Source: Chloroflexota bacterium
Lineage (GTDB): Bacteria > Chloroflexota > Dehalococcoidia > SZUA-161
Direction: 5' to 3'
Assembly (NCBI GenBank): GCA_030668425.1
Contig: DAOUTY010000006.1
Coordinates: 1 to 19,658, forward strand
DNA: 19,658 nt
Shown here: piece by piece, positions 1 through 8,595 of the stretch
Layout: each line of letters begins with the position of its first letter
How positions within the stretch are numbered: position 1 is the first letter of the stretch
The notes under the pieces: model-generated
What the model saw: only the letters and a program-made list of their open reading frames with translations
Databases searched by the model: none
What the model was told of the DNA's origin: nothing
Translations under genes and position numbers: made by a program

Positions 1-2
1 GT

Positions 3-176
3 TGGTCGTTTCTTCCCGGTTGTGGTTGGTATAAGTTATACCAAGACTTCGAAAACTTGAGGAAGGAATATAATCAGGTCAGACAGCACAGCTCTTTGGG
101 GTATCGACCTCCAACTTCAGAAGCTATACAGCTGTTCTACACGCCAGCAACTCTAACTTTAGAAGTGGTACAATAA
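3..176 (+). pseudogene. C-terminal remnant of an IS3/IS481-type transposase
   Basis: An open frame runs from the left edge to a TAA at 174-176. It encodes about 57 residues with the stretch EYNQVRQHSSLGYRPPTSEA, the typical C-terminal signature of rve/DDE integrase-core transposases (HSSLGYRPP follows the catalytic glutamate helix). The stop codon ends a normal-looking C-terminus, so the transposase end is intact, while everything upstream lies outside the window. It is therefore either a complete element cut by the window edge or a degraded copy; the residues before EYNQ look less typical of the family. I see no convincing terminal inverted repeat between 177 and 193 before typA ends. The family assignment is firm at the level of DDE integrase-core; the exact IS family is not. 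Confidence 0.75.
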
Positions 177-193
177 TTGGAGGCAGGCCAATC

Positions 194-2059
194 TTAACGA
201 GAAGTTTTCTTCATTGCCCGGCGGCGGTCAGCTTCCTTGAGAAAACGCTTGCGTAAGCGTATCGACTGAGGAGTTAGTTCCACTAGTTCATCACTCTCAA
301 TATACTCCAGCGCTGTCTCCAGTTCCGGTCGCCAGGCGGCCTTCAATACAATCGTAGTGTCTTTTGTTGAAGCGCGTACGTTTGTGAGCTTTTTCTGCCG
401 AATTACGTTTACTTCCAGATCGTTGTCCTTGCAATGTTCCCCAACGATCTGTCCTTGGTATACCGCGTCCCCCGGCTCAACAAATGGGGTACCCCGGTCG
501 GCAAGCTGGTCAAGGGCATACGCGGAAACCTGGCCCGTACCAGCAGCAACCAGCACACCACTGGTTCTGCCGGGAATCTCTCCCCGGAAGTCCCCGTATT
601 CGAAGAAACGATGGTGCATAATCGCTTCTCCTTGAGTAGCAGTCAGTAGCTTTGACCGCAAACCAATTAGTCCGCGAGAAGGCACTTTGAATTCGATATG
701 AGTATGGGTATCTGACGTCTCCATGGTTGCCATCTCGGCTCGCCGGTTTCCCAAAAGCTGCATGACGGCTCCGGTGCTTTCGTTAGGCACATCAACTACC
801 AGGAGCTCCAGCGGTTCCTGCAGATTACCATCCTTTTCTCGATAAATGACTTCCGGCTTGCCCACAGTCAGTTCGTAGCCCTCCCGGCGCATGTTCTCCA
901 GGAGAATACCCAAATGAAGAATTCCCCGGCCCGAGATAATGAATTCATCGCCTCTTTCTTCCAAACGAAGAGCCACATTGGACTTCAATTCCTTTCGTAG
1001 CCGCTCAAGTATCTGCCGACTGGTAACGTATTTGCCTTCACGCCCGCTGAACGGACCATCGTTGATGCGAAAAGTCATGTGGATGGTGGGCTTGTCCATG
1101 TCCACAGTTGACAGCGGGATCGGGTGATCGATATCGGCGATGGTATCCCCTATATCGAACTTATCAAGACCCACTACTGCAAACAAATCACCGACATCAA
1201 TACGGTCTACTTCCCTGCGGCCCAGACCGTCAAATCGAAAGAGCTGGTTGATTTTCTGCTTCGACTGGTTACCTTCACAGTCGATGACGATAATGTCTTT
1301 CCCGGAATACAATGTCCCGGCGAACACCCGACCGATGCCGATCCGCCCAACGTAATCGTTATAATCCAGTGTAGTTATAAGTGCCTGTAGAGGCGCATCA
1401 GCATCAAGCTGTGGAGCAGGGATATATTCGATGATTGCATCGAATATATCATGAATATCTGAAGAATTCTGCTCGTCCGGATTCACTGCTGCCCATCCAT
1501 CACGTGCGGATGTATAGATGGTGGGAAAATTAAGGGCATGATCATCAGCCCCCAAGTCTACCAACAAATCAAAAACCTCGTTGAGCACATCGTTTGGCTG
1601 GGCATCTGGACGATCCATCTTGCTGATCACCACGATCGGTCTCAGGCCCAGCGAGAGCGCCTTGGAGAGGACATAACGTGTCTGTGGCATGACGCCTTCA
1701 AAGGCGTCAACCAGCAGAAGAACGCCATCAGCCATCATGAGTACCCGCTCGACCTCACCACTGAAATCCGCGTGGCCCGGAGTATCAATGATGTTTATGT
1801 GCACTTCCCGTCCTTTGCGATCGGTATAGTCGATAGCACAGTTTTTAGCCAGAATTGTGATTCCGCGCTCACGTTCGAGCGGGTTAGAATCAAGGATCAG
1901 GTCACCGACTAGCTCCCCCATACGAAACTGGCCACTCTGGCGTAAAAGCTGATCGACCAGCGTAGTCTTGCCATGATCAACGTGCGCTATGATGGCTACA
2001 TTGCGGATGTTCTCACTTCTCATTGATTTCTCACATAACATACGGAGCTCGCTGTTCAT
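194..2059 (-). CDS. typA: Translational GTPase TypA/BipA
   Basis: A ribosome-associated GTPase of the EF-G/LepA class, involved in ribosome assembly and stress adaptation. In the 621 residues the G1 loop AHVDHGKT (25-32), switch I RERGITI (63-69), G3 DTPGHADF (92-99), G4 SKMD (146-149, where NKxD is usual) and a G5-like TSARDG are visible, followed by the domain II and domain III/V blocks and the TypA-specific C-terminal domain (VPSRGLIGLRS, then the TKDTTIVLKAAWRPELETALEY region in two parts). Length matches the family (about 600-620). The start at 2059 is supported by GGAG five bases upstream; Met13 (2023), which begins the conserved MRSENIRNVAIIAH, is the alternative but has only a weak GA-rich sequence before it. 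It lies downstream of the helicase on the same strand, 124 bases away. Confidence 0.97.
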   Translation of the reverse strand: MNSELRMLCEKSMRSENIRNVAIIAHVDHGKTTLVDQLLRQSGQFRMGELVGDLILDSNPLERERGITILAKNCAIDYTDRKGREVHINIIDTPGHADFSGEVERVLMMADGVLLLVDAFEGVMPQTRYVLSKALSLGLRPIVVISKMDRPDAQPNDVLNEVFDLLVDLGADDHALNFPTIYTSARDGWAAVNPDEQNSSDIHDIFDAIIEYIPAPQLDADAPLQALITTLDYNDYVGRIGIGRVFAGTLYSGKDIIVIDCEGNQSKQKINQLFRFDGLGRREVDRIDVGDLFAVVGLDKFDIGDTIADIDHPIPLSTVDMDKPTIHMTFRINDGPFSGREGKYVTSRQILERLRKELKSNVALRLEERGDEFIISGRGILHLGILLENMRREGYELTVGKPEVIYREKDGNLQEPLELLVVDVPNESTGAVMQLLGNRRAEMATMETSDTHTHIEFKVPSRGLIGLRSKLLTATQGEAIMHHRFFEYGDFRGEIPGRTSGVLVAAGTGQVSAYALDQLADRGTPFVEPGDAVYQGQIVGEHCKDNDLEVNVIRQKKLTNVRASTKDTTIVLKAAWRPELETALEYIESDELVELTPQSIRLRKRFLKEADRRRAMKKTSR

Positions 2060-2183
2060 GCAAGCTCCAAAGTAACAGCGTTTTCCCGAATTCGATATTT
2101 ACCGATAGTATTATGAAGTCCCTGACGCGGCAGCATGGCGGCTGAACTGACGCCCGGGGCATTGCAGGGACGCGGCGGGCTGA

Positions 2184-3734
<1,551 letters not shown>

Positions 3735-3910
3735 TGTCTTACGTCCCTTTCAATTACACGTCGATGGCTATATGAGCATTATACACGAATTATCGGATTT
3801 AGGAAGCGCCCCCGGGTTTCTATCCGGGATTTCCCATTTCAATTTGCGGTGAGGACATTCTTATCCGTCATTGCTCCTGGCGGCAATGATATGCCCATGT
3901 CATTTGGCAG

Positions 3911-4075
3911 TCAAGCCATCTCAACGCCTCGCAGGCCGACCAGAGCGTCCTTGTCCGAGGCTGCGGCACCCAAATTGCAAAACCTGCGCAGGACTACAAC
4001 CAGGATAGAATCTATGGATTGGGGTGGGTCAAAGGGTTTGACATGCCTCTGCAGTTGTGGTATTTTGGTAGGTGG
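3911..4075 (-). pseudogene. Possible gene remnant, open frame without start codon
   Basis: On the minus strand a frame of 54 codons lies between a TAA (4078-4076) and a TGA (3913-3911). It has no ATG, GTG or TTG start, yet its composition looks protein-like (for example DPPQSIDSILVVVLRRFCNL and then GAAASDKDALVGLRGVEMA). It could be the decayed 3' end of a lost gene or simply chance in a non-coding region. I do not recognise a family. It ends beside the operator at 4076-4097, which argues against an expressed gene. Confidence 0.25.
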
Positions 4076-4097
4076 TTATTGCAATGAGTTGCAATAA
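4076..4097 (+). promoter_or_regulatory. Operator-like dyad, Nur-box type (site 1)
   Basis: A perfect 9-4-9 inverted repeat: TTATTGCAA, four bases (TGAG), TTGCAATAA. Because TTGCAA is its own reverse complement the site also reads as two TTGCAA words spaced by one helical turn. The Fur-family nickel regulator Nur of Streptomyces is known to bind paired TTGCAA words with a similar spacer. The site lies 157 bases upstream of the lipoprotein start that opens the nickel transporter operon. Binding by the Fur-type protein at 8596-9018 is inference. Confidence 0.65.
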
Positions 4098-4132
4098 GTG
4101 CTTCTTGCAGTAGCCATTAGTAGCAAGATGAT

Positions 4133-4168
4133 TGTTGGGAAAGATGGGCGGCCAACAGGTTTTTTTTT
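4133..4168 (+). terminator. Terminator-like hairpin with T tract in the nickel operon leader
   Basis: TGTTGG (4133-4138) can pair with CCAACA (4152-4157) around a 13-base loop, and nine T residues follow at 4160-4168. This looks like a rho-independent terminator reading left to right, though the stem is short and the loop large. No plus-strand gene precedes it, so it would end either a leader RNA (attenuation) or a small RNA begun in the gap; it may also be a chance hairpin. Confidence 0.4.
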
Positions 4169-4176
4169 GGCAAGAA

Positions 4177-4198
4177 TTAGTGCAATTGATTGCAACTA
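4177..4198 (+). promoter_or_regulatory. Operator-like dyad, Nur-box type (site 2)
   Basis: GTGCAA and TTGCAA separated by four bases; across 22 positions it matches site 1 at 16. It is centred 101 bases downstream of site 1, close to a whole number of helical turns, and 56 bases before the ATG at 4254, a position suited to blocking transcription. It is less symmetric than site 1. Confidence 0.55.
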
Positions 4199-4253
4199 CA
4201 TGTAGATGCGCACAGTCTTATATTTTCGAGAATATAGTTTCAGGAGGATTTAG

Positions 4254-5012
4254 ATGGTAAAGGCATCACTTATTCTAGGCATTGCTATCCTGGTTGTAGT
4301 CGGTACTGTGCTCATCGGTTGCGGTGGGGGTGGTACGGAGACGGGGACGCTTCAGTTCTACGCCAATGGAGAGGACTTTGTCCGGCAGGGCTTCGTCTCC
4401 AAAGACGGATGGAGCATCAGCTTCGATCATGTGTACATTACCCTGGCAGACGTGACTGCCTATCAGACCGATCCCCCATACGATCCCCACTCAGATGGTG
4501 TCATACAGCCTGAAGTGGAGATTGGCCTTGACGACGTATATACCGTGGATCTGGCCGAAGGCGGCGAGGACGCTCCTCCCATCCTTGTAGGCGAAGTGCA
4601 GGATGCCGAAGTAGGCCATTACAATGCTATCTATTGGGAGATGGTGCGGGCATCGTCGGGCCCCGCTGCTGGCCACAGCATTGTTATCATCGGCACAGCC
4701 GAGAAAGGCGGCCAGGTTGTGGACTTCACTATCAGTATAGACGAGGAATGCGGATACAGTTGCGGCGAATATGTAGGTGACGAGCGTAAGGGCATTCTTC
4801 AGGAGGACGGCGTCGCGGATCTGGAGATGACCTTCCACTTCGATCATATCTTTGGTGACGCTGACACGCCCCTGGATGATGATTTGAACCTTGGCGCTAT
4901 CGGTTTTGAGCCTTTTGCCGATGCAGCAGAAGGGGAACCGGTAGATATAAACATGACTGAGCTTCACCTGGGTCATGTTGGCGAAGGCCATTGTTATTGC
5001 CTTTGCGAGTAG
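4254..5012 (+). CDS. Lipoprotein with His/Cys C-terminus, first gene of nickel transporter operon
   Basis: A 252-residue exported lipoprotein: hydrophobic signal (4-21), lipobox LIGC with Cys23 as the lipidated residue, then a Gly-rich linker and an acidic, beta-rich domain. The layout (GTLQFYANGED..., ...FDHVYITLADVTAY..., VDLAEGG..., VGEVQDAEVGHYNAIYWEM) recalls DUF4382-type lipoproteins, a tentative resemblance. Metal ligand candidates are plentiful: EECGYSC in the middle, FHFDHIF, and a C-terminal tail with His238, His241, His246, Cys247, Cys249 and Cys251. It starts at ATG 4254 after AGGAGG at a good distance, and is followed 75 bases later by nikL. From position and residues I infer that it binds nickel or cobalt outside the membrane and serves the transporter. 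The function is not established by the sequence. Confidence 0.85.
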   Translation: MVKASLILGIAILVVVGTVLIGCGGGGTETGTLQFYANGEDFVRQGFVSKDGWSISFDHVYITLADVTAYQTDPPYDPHSDGVIQPEVEIGLDDVYTVDLAEGGEDAPPILVGEVQDAEVGHYNAIYWEMVRASSGPAAGHSIVIIGTAEKGGQVVDFTISIDEECGYSCGEYVGDERKGILQEDGVADLEMTFHFDHIFGDADTPLDDDLNLGAIGFEPFADAAEGEPVDINMTELHLGHVGEGHCYCLCE

Positions 5013-5087
5013 TCCTATCGGACTTAATATGAGGACGGCTGTCTCGAACCCGGACATTAGCCACCGGTTCGGAGAGGTAGTGTAATT

Positions 5088-5540
5088 GTGTGTATTAAGC
5101 GGAAGCTTATCACAGGTCTTATTTTTACTCTTGCCCTCTGTCTGGTGCTGCCTATGCAGGTCTATGCCCATGGTGCCAGGATTGAATACACAAGCAGCAC
5201 GGAGATCGAGATTGTCGCTAAATACGATACTGGAGAGCCAATGGGCGGGGCCCAGGTGATGGTCTATGCACCTGATAATCCCAGCACTCCCTGGTTGACC
5301 GGGGTCTGTGACGATGAGGGCCGCTTCACCTTCGTGCCCGACAGTACGAAGCCGGGCACCTGGGATGTCCAGGTGCGCCAGGCGGGCCACGGGGACATGG
5401 TTCATATCCCTGTCGGCGAGGGCGCAGTAGTCGCTGGTAGCTCCGGGGGCTACAGCGTTCTTCAGATCGTGCTGATGGCGGTTTGCGTTGTCTGGGGAAT
5501 CGCCGGTACGGCACTCTATTTCTCACGGAGAAGGGCCTGA
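5088..5540 (+). CDS. nikL: Nickel ECF transporter accessory subunit NikL
   Basis: 150 residues: a signal peptide (KRKLITGLIFTLALCLVLP) with a cleavage site after VYA, so the mature protein would begin with His-Gly-Ala; then a small transthyretin-like/carboxypeptidase-regulatory-like beta domain (GAQVMVYAPDNP ... DDEGRFTFVPD ... GTWDVQVRQAGHG) and one C-terminal membrane helix (about 123-145) with an RRR stop-transfer. This is the layout of NikL, the extra component of NikM-type nickel uptake systems, in which an exposed N-terminal histidine is thought to help in metal capture. Start is GTG at 5088, after GGAGAGG (5071-5077). Its TGA overlaps the ATG of cbiM (TGATG), implying translational coupling. 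The family call is good; absence of a CbiN gene favours nickel over cobalt. Confidence 0.8.
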   Translation: MCIKRKLITGLIFTLALCLVLPMQVYAHGARIEYTSSTEIEIVAKYDTGEPMGGAQVMVYAPDNPSTPWLTGVCDDEGRFTFVPDSTKPGTWDVQVRQAGHGDMVHIPVGEGAVVAGSSGGYSVLQIVLMAVCVVWGIAGTALYFSRRRA

Positions 5541-6181
5541 TGCATATCCCCGATGGCATCCTCCCCGCTGCTGTGTGTGGTGCCGGGTATGCTGCCACTG
5601 TCCCAATCATCTGGTATTCAGTCCGCAAAATAAACCAGGAAGCAAACCCCCGGGAGAGCATTCCCAAAGCCGCCATACTAACGGCTGCTTTCTTTGTGGT
5701 CTCCTGGATCCACATCCCGGTGCCGCCCACCAGTGTCCATCTGGTGCTGAACGGCCTTTTGGGTGCTGTCCTTGGTTACTATGCCTTCCCGGCGATTCTC
5801 ATCGGCCTGTTCTTCCAGGCGGTGATGTTTCAGCACGGAGGGCTGACAACTCTGGGGGTAAATGCCATCGTAATGGGAGTCCCTGCGCTCCTGGCCTATC
5901 ACATATTTCGGCTGCGTAACATCCGGAGGGAGGCTGGCCGTATCACGACGGGCATCTTTGGGTTTCTGGCCGGCTCCTGCGCCATTGGCCTGTCGGCGGG
6001 CCTTTTTCTGGTCATTTTGGTCTCATTCATCGGGGCCGGCTTTGATGTGGAGGTCGAGCGGGCGGCGATATATACACTCGCTGTGGCCCATGTGCCTTTG
6101 ATGTTTATTGAGGGCACCTTTACCGCGCTGGTGACTGTCTTTCTACATAGGGTACGGCCGAGGATGCTGGATTACGCATGA
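5540..6181 (+). CDS. cbiM: Substrate-binding membrane subunit NikM/CbiM of Ni/Co ECF transporter
   Basis: The S component that takes up Ni2+ or Co2+. 213 residues with about seven membrane helices. It begins MHIPDGIL, the hallmark N-terminus of CbiM/NikM: the free amino end and His2 are metal ligands in this family, and the next ligand, His67 in PPTSVHLVLNGLLG, is at the expected place. FQHGG and LGVNAIVMGVPALL are further conserved blocks. The start must be ATG 5540; an upstream in-frame Met at 5483 would bury the metal-binding N-terminus and lies inside nikL. It overlaps nikL by one base and cbiQ by four (ATGA, 6178-6181). No separate CbiN is present; NikL takes its place. Confidence 0.95.
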   Translation: MHIPDGILPAAVCGAGYAATVPIIWYSVRKINQEANPRESIPKAAILTAAFFVVSWIHIPVPPTSVHLVLNGLLGAVLGYYAFPAILIGLFFQAVMFQHGGLTTLGVNAIVMGVPALLAYHIFRLRNIRREAGRITTGIFGFLAGSCAIGLSAGLFLVILVSFIGAGFDVEVERAAIYTLAVAHVPLMFIEGTFTALVTVFLHRVRPRMLDYA

Positions 6182-6939
6182 ACTTCGGAATTGATGAATA
6201 TATCCATCTTGGCTCTCCATTTCATCGGTGGGACCCAAGGTTCAAGCTAATTGGCCTTATGGCCTTAATTTTCGCCTTCTCCTTTGTCCAGGACCTGCGC
6301 ATGCTGCCGGCAATGGTGCTGGTTACCGCACTTGTCTATGGTATCTCCAGACTACCGGTCTCTTTCATGCTGACCCGTTTGCGTTACCAATCATTCTTCC
6401 TCCTTGCGGTGGTTGTCCTCTTGCCCTTTCTGTCGGGACAGACCGTTGTTGCGAGCATTGGCCCGCTCGATTTGAGGCAGGAAGGGCTTGTTGCCGTACT
6501 CCTGATAGCTACCAGGTTTCTCTGCATTCTGACTGTTGGCCTGGTCATGTTCGGCACCGCTTCCTTCTTGACCACCCTCAAAGCGATGCGGGCTTTGGGC
6601 CTCCCGGCTATCCTGACCGATATGGCACTTCTCGCCTTCCGCTATCTTGACGAGATCGGCGGCTATTTGCATCGAATGGAGACTGCAATGAGACTCAGGG
6701 GGTTTCGCGGGCGGCGTCTTAGTCCGCATGGCCTGGGAGTCCTGGCCTGGCTGGGCGGAAGTATCCTGGTGCGCAGCTACGAGCGGTCTGAATGGGTTTA
6801 CAAGGCCATGATTACGCGCGGCTATGGCCATGCCAAGCCCGCTAGGGGCGAGTTTCAGGCCTGTACCGCCGATGTAGTTGCTCTTGGCTTAACACTCCTG
6901 ATCGTAGCCGGGTTTGTCGCTGGAGAGGTGCTGATATAG
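6178..6939 (+). CDS. cbiQ: ECF transporter T component CbiQ/NikQ
   Basis: The transmembrane coupling subunit that links the metal-binding NikM to the ATPase. 253 residues with about five to six hydrophobic helices. Near the N-terminus is DPRFKL (19-24), typical of CbiQ, and the two cytoplasmic coupling motifs with the X-R-G pattern are visible: MRLRGF (171-176) and MITRGYG (211-217). These dock into grooves of the ATPase dimer. The ATG lies in the stop codon of cbiM (ATGA), the usual coupled arrangement. Length and order are normal for a nikMQO block. Confidence 0.95.
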   Translation: MNFGIDEYIHLGSPFHRWDPRFKLIGLMALIFAFSFVQDLRMLPAMVLVTALVYGISRLPVSFMLTRLRYQSFFLLAVVVLLPFLSGQTVVASIGPLDLRQEGLVAVLLIATRFLCILTVGLVMFGTASFLTTLKAMRALGLPAILTDMALLAFRYLDEIGGYLHRMETAMRLRGFRGRRLSPHGLGVLAWLGGSILVRSYERSEWVYKAMITRGYGHAKPARGEFQACTADVVALGLTLLIVAGFVAGEVLI

Positions 6940-7001
6940 ACATGGGTCAACAGCTACGCTACAATGGCTCGAACGTGCGTAGCGAAAGGTCAGAGGTGAT
7001 A

Positions 7002-7757
7002 ATGTCATCGGAAGAGTTGGTAGTCGAACCTGTGCTCAAAATTTCCGGATTATGCTTTTCCTATCCAGATGGGAACCAGGTTTTGGGGGACGTGAATCTC
7101 GAAGTGATGCCGGGAGAGCAGGTTGGACTGATTGGTCCCAATGGTGCTGGTAAGACCACTTTGTTTCTGGAAATCTGCGGTGTGCTGAAGCCGTCAGATG
7201 GGGATATCGTTGTGTTAGGCAAACCAGTACTGAATGGAGACTTTCGCCCCGACGTCGGCCTTGTCTTTCAAAATCCTGACGATCAACTTTTCTGCCCCTC
7301 CGTGCGTGACGACGTAGCCTTTGGCCCGCAGAACATGGGGCTGTCGAATGATGAAGTGGAAGCGCGGGTAACTGAGGCACTATCAGCCGTGGGGGCATCG
7401 AAACTCGTTGACAGGCCCTCTCACCATCTCTCAGAAGGGGAAAAGCGTATGGTCTCGATTGCAGGAGTGCTGGCGATGCGGCCCCGACTGGTAATCTACG
7501 ACGAGCCCGGCGCTAACCTGGACATCCGCTCGCGGCGCCGTCTCATCCGCCTTTTGCAGGCATCAGCGGAGACATTTCTGGTCGCCTCACATGATCTCGA
7601 ACTTGTCCTGGAGGTGTGCAACCGTGTCGTGCTCATAGACAGGGGGCGCATCGTTGCGGACGGGAACCCCCGCGAGATCATGGGCAATGACAGGTTGATG
7701 GAGGCCCACGGCCAGGAAAAACCCCACTCTCTTATACCACACCAGATACCGCACTGA
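7002..7757 (+). CDS. cbiO: ECF transporter ATPase CbiO/NikO
   Basis: The ATP-binding subunit energising nickel/cobalt uptake; cytoplasmic, acting as a dimer under CbiQ. From the chosen start the protein has 251 residues with Walker A GPNGAGKT (45-52), Q-loop Gln90 in FQNPDDQLF, signature LSEGEKR (143-149, variant of LSGGQ and common in CbiO), Walker B LVIYDEP (163-169) and the switch His197. I prefer ATG 7002, because GAGGTG sits directly before it and the protein then begins close to the first beta strand like its relatives. ATG 6942, three bases after the cbiQ stop, would add 20 unconserved residues and has its Shine-Dalgarno too far away (GGAGAGG at 6922). It is the last gene of the operon. 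Confidence 0.95.
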   Translation: MSSEELVVEPVLKISGLCFSYPDGNQVLGDVNLEVMPGEQVGLIGPNGAGKTTLFLEICGVLKPSDGDIVVLGKPVLNGDFRPDVGLVFQNPDDQLFCPSVRDDVAFGPQNMGLSNDEVEARVTEALSAVGASKLVDRPSHHLSEGEKRMVSIAGVLAMRPRLVIYDEPGANLDIRSRRRLIRLLQASAETFLVASHDLELVLEVCNRVVLIDRGRIVADGNPREIMGNDRLMEAHGQEKPHSLIPHQIPH

Positions 7758-7939
7758 AGGCATTCCTGGTGGTATCCATTTGCCAGAGGCTGTTATTTGC
7801 CACTATCTATAGACTCAGCTATCAGGCGATGCATTAGACAAGTGAGGATGGAAAGAAATAACCTGGTGTGTTTGTCAAAAGTTAACAGACGCAGATGGCC
7901 CGCTGAGGGGGCAACCTTGGTTTCTACTGTTTTGTTGAG

Positions 7940-8551
7940 TCAGTCGATGGGAACTCCGGCAAATACCTCTTTCGCCAGTACTGACACTGTTTTCACCCGT
8001 CTCATCATATAAGCCAGGTTGCCCTCAAGTTTCAATCTCCTGGTCATTGTTAATTTCACAGCATCCTGCTGACCCGAGAGCAGCAGTTTCCAATTGCTGT
8101 ATTTCCCGGAAAGCTTGAAAGCCGCATCTTCGTGTTCACCTGGTGCCACAGGTATCATATTTCTTACGCTGCCATGCCAGAAATCTACCCAGCAATACAG
8201 AGCTCCACCTTTCAAATCGTCTACCGACAACTTTGATATTCTGCCTAATATTTCGTTTACATCCAGTTCTTCGATAGGAGCATCCCACTGTATGCCCATT
8301 TTCGTTGCAAGGGCATCGCCTGAAGGAGTGCCCTTGTACTTCTTTCGCTCCTCCGGCGCCATCATATCCAAGTAGCTTATGAAACCTTCCACAACCTCTT
8401 TTCTGCTCAGGTCCGTAAGGAACCCCTCGTCAGCTTCGAACTTACACAGGAAATCACCTTCCCAATCCTTCGCCGCTTCTTTATACTTCTCACTTTTCTC
8501 CGCGGTCTTCAGTACTTCCTCAACCCATTCCTTTGACGGGAAGATAGCCAT
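7940..8551 (-). CDS. SCP-2 sterol-transfer-like protein
   Basis: 203 residues, soluble, no signal peptide or membrane segment. The C-terminal half (KLSGKYSNWKLLLSGQQDAV... LKLEGNLAYMMRRVKTVSVL) has the pattern of the SCP-2 sterol-transfer fold, a hydrophobic-ligand carrier; the N-terminal part (VEEVLKTAEKSEKYKEAAKDWEGDFLC) matches the start seen in such bacterial proteins. What ligand it carries is unknown. Start ATG 8551 has GGAGG eight bases upstream; a longer reading from 8599 would add 16 residues and overlap the fur stop. It follows the fur-type gene by 44 bases on the same strand, so both are probably co-transcribed. Converges with cbiO; the 182 bases between hold only a weak inverted repeat GATACC/GGTATC (7744-7777). 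Confidence 0.75.
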   Translation of the reverse strand: MAIFPSKEWVEEVLKTAEKSEKYKEAAKDWEGDFLCKFEADEGFLTDLSRKEVVEGFISYLDMMAPEERKKYKGTPSGDALATKMGIQWDAPIEELDVNEILGRISKLSVDDLKGGALYCWVDFWHGSVRNMIPVAPGEHEDAAFKLSGKYSNWKLLLSGQQDAVKLTMTRRLKLEGNLAYMMRRVKTVSVLAKEVFAGVPID

Positions 8552-8595
8552 CTTCAGAACCTCCAATCCCAGCTTTCTTATTAGAAGGAGGCCGA

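Larger units (their letters stand above)
3735..4253. other. Intergenic regulatory region between helicase and nickel operon
   Basis: This 519-base gap separates two divergently transcribed units. From about 3735 to 3910 I see no structure beyond the helicase ribosome site. On the minus strand 3911-4075 is an open, coding-like frame without a start codon (listed separately). From 4076 to 4253 come, in plus orientation: a perfect TTGCAA-based dyad (4076-4097), a 6-bp inverted repeat TCTTGC/GCAAGA (4103-4108 with 4123-4128), a terminator-like hairpin with a T run (4133-4168), a second TTGCAA dyad (4177-4198), a small A/T-rich dyad TATATT/AATATA (4219-4236), and AGGAGG (4242-4247) for the gene at 4254. 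I found no riboswitch consensus that I can name and no convincing -35/-10 pair. Confidence 0.6.

Noticed and set aside
4020..4253. Cobalamin or NiCo riboswitch before the transporter operon
   Set aside because: I could not find the conserved cobalamin box or the NiCo junction motifs; protein operators explain the region better. A covariance-model search would settle it.
4491..5405. 304-codon minus-strand frame across the lipoprotein and NikL genes
   Set aside because: The plus strand has signal peptides, a lipobox, ribosome sites and coupled junctions; the minus frame shows no domain.
5483..5542. Longer cbiM from the upstream in-frame Met
   Set aside because: CbiM needs a free MHIPDG N-terminus for metal binding, and the extension lies inside nikL.
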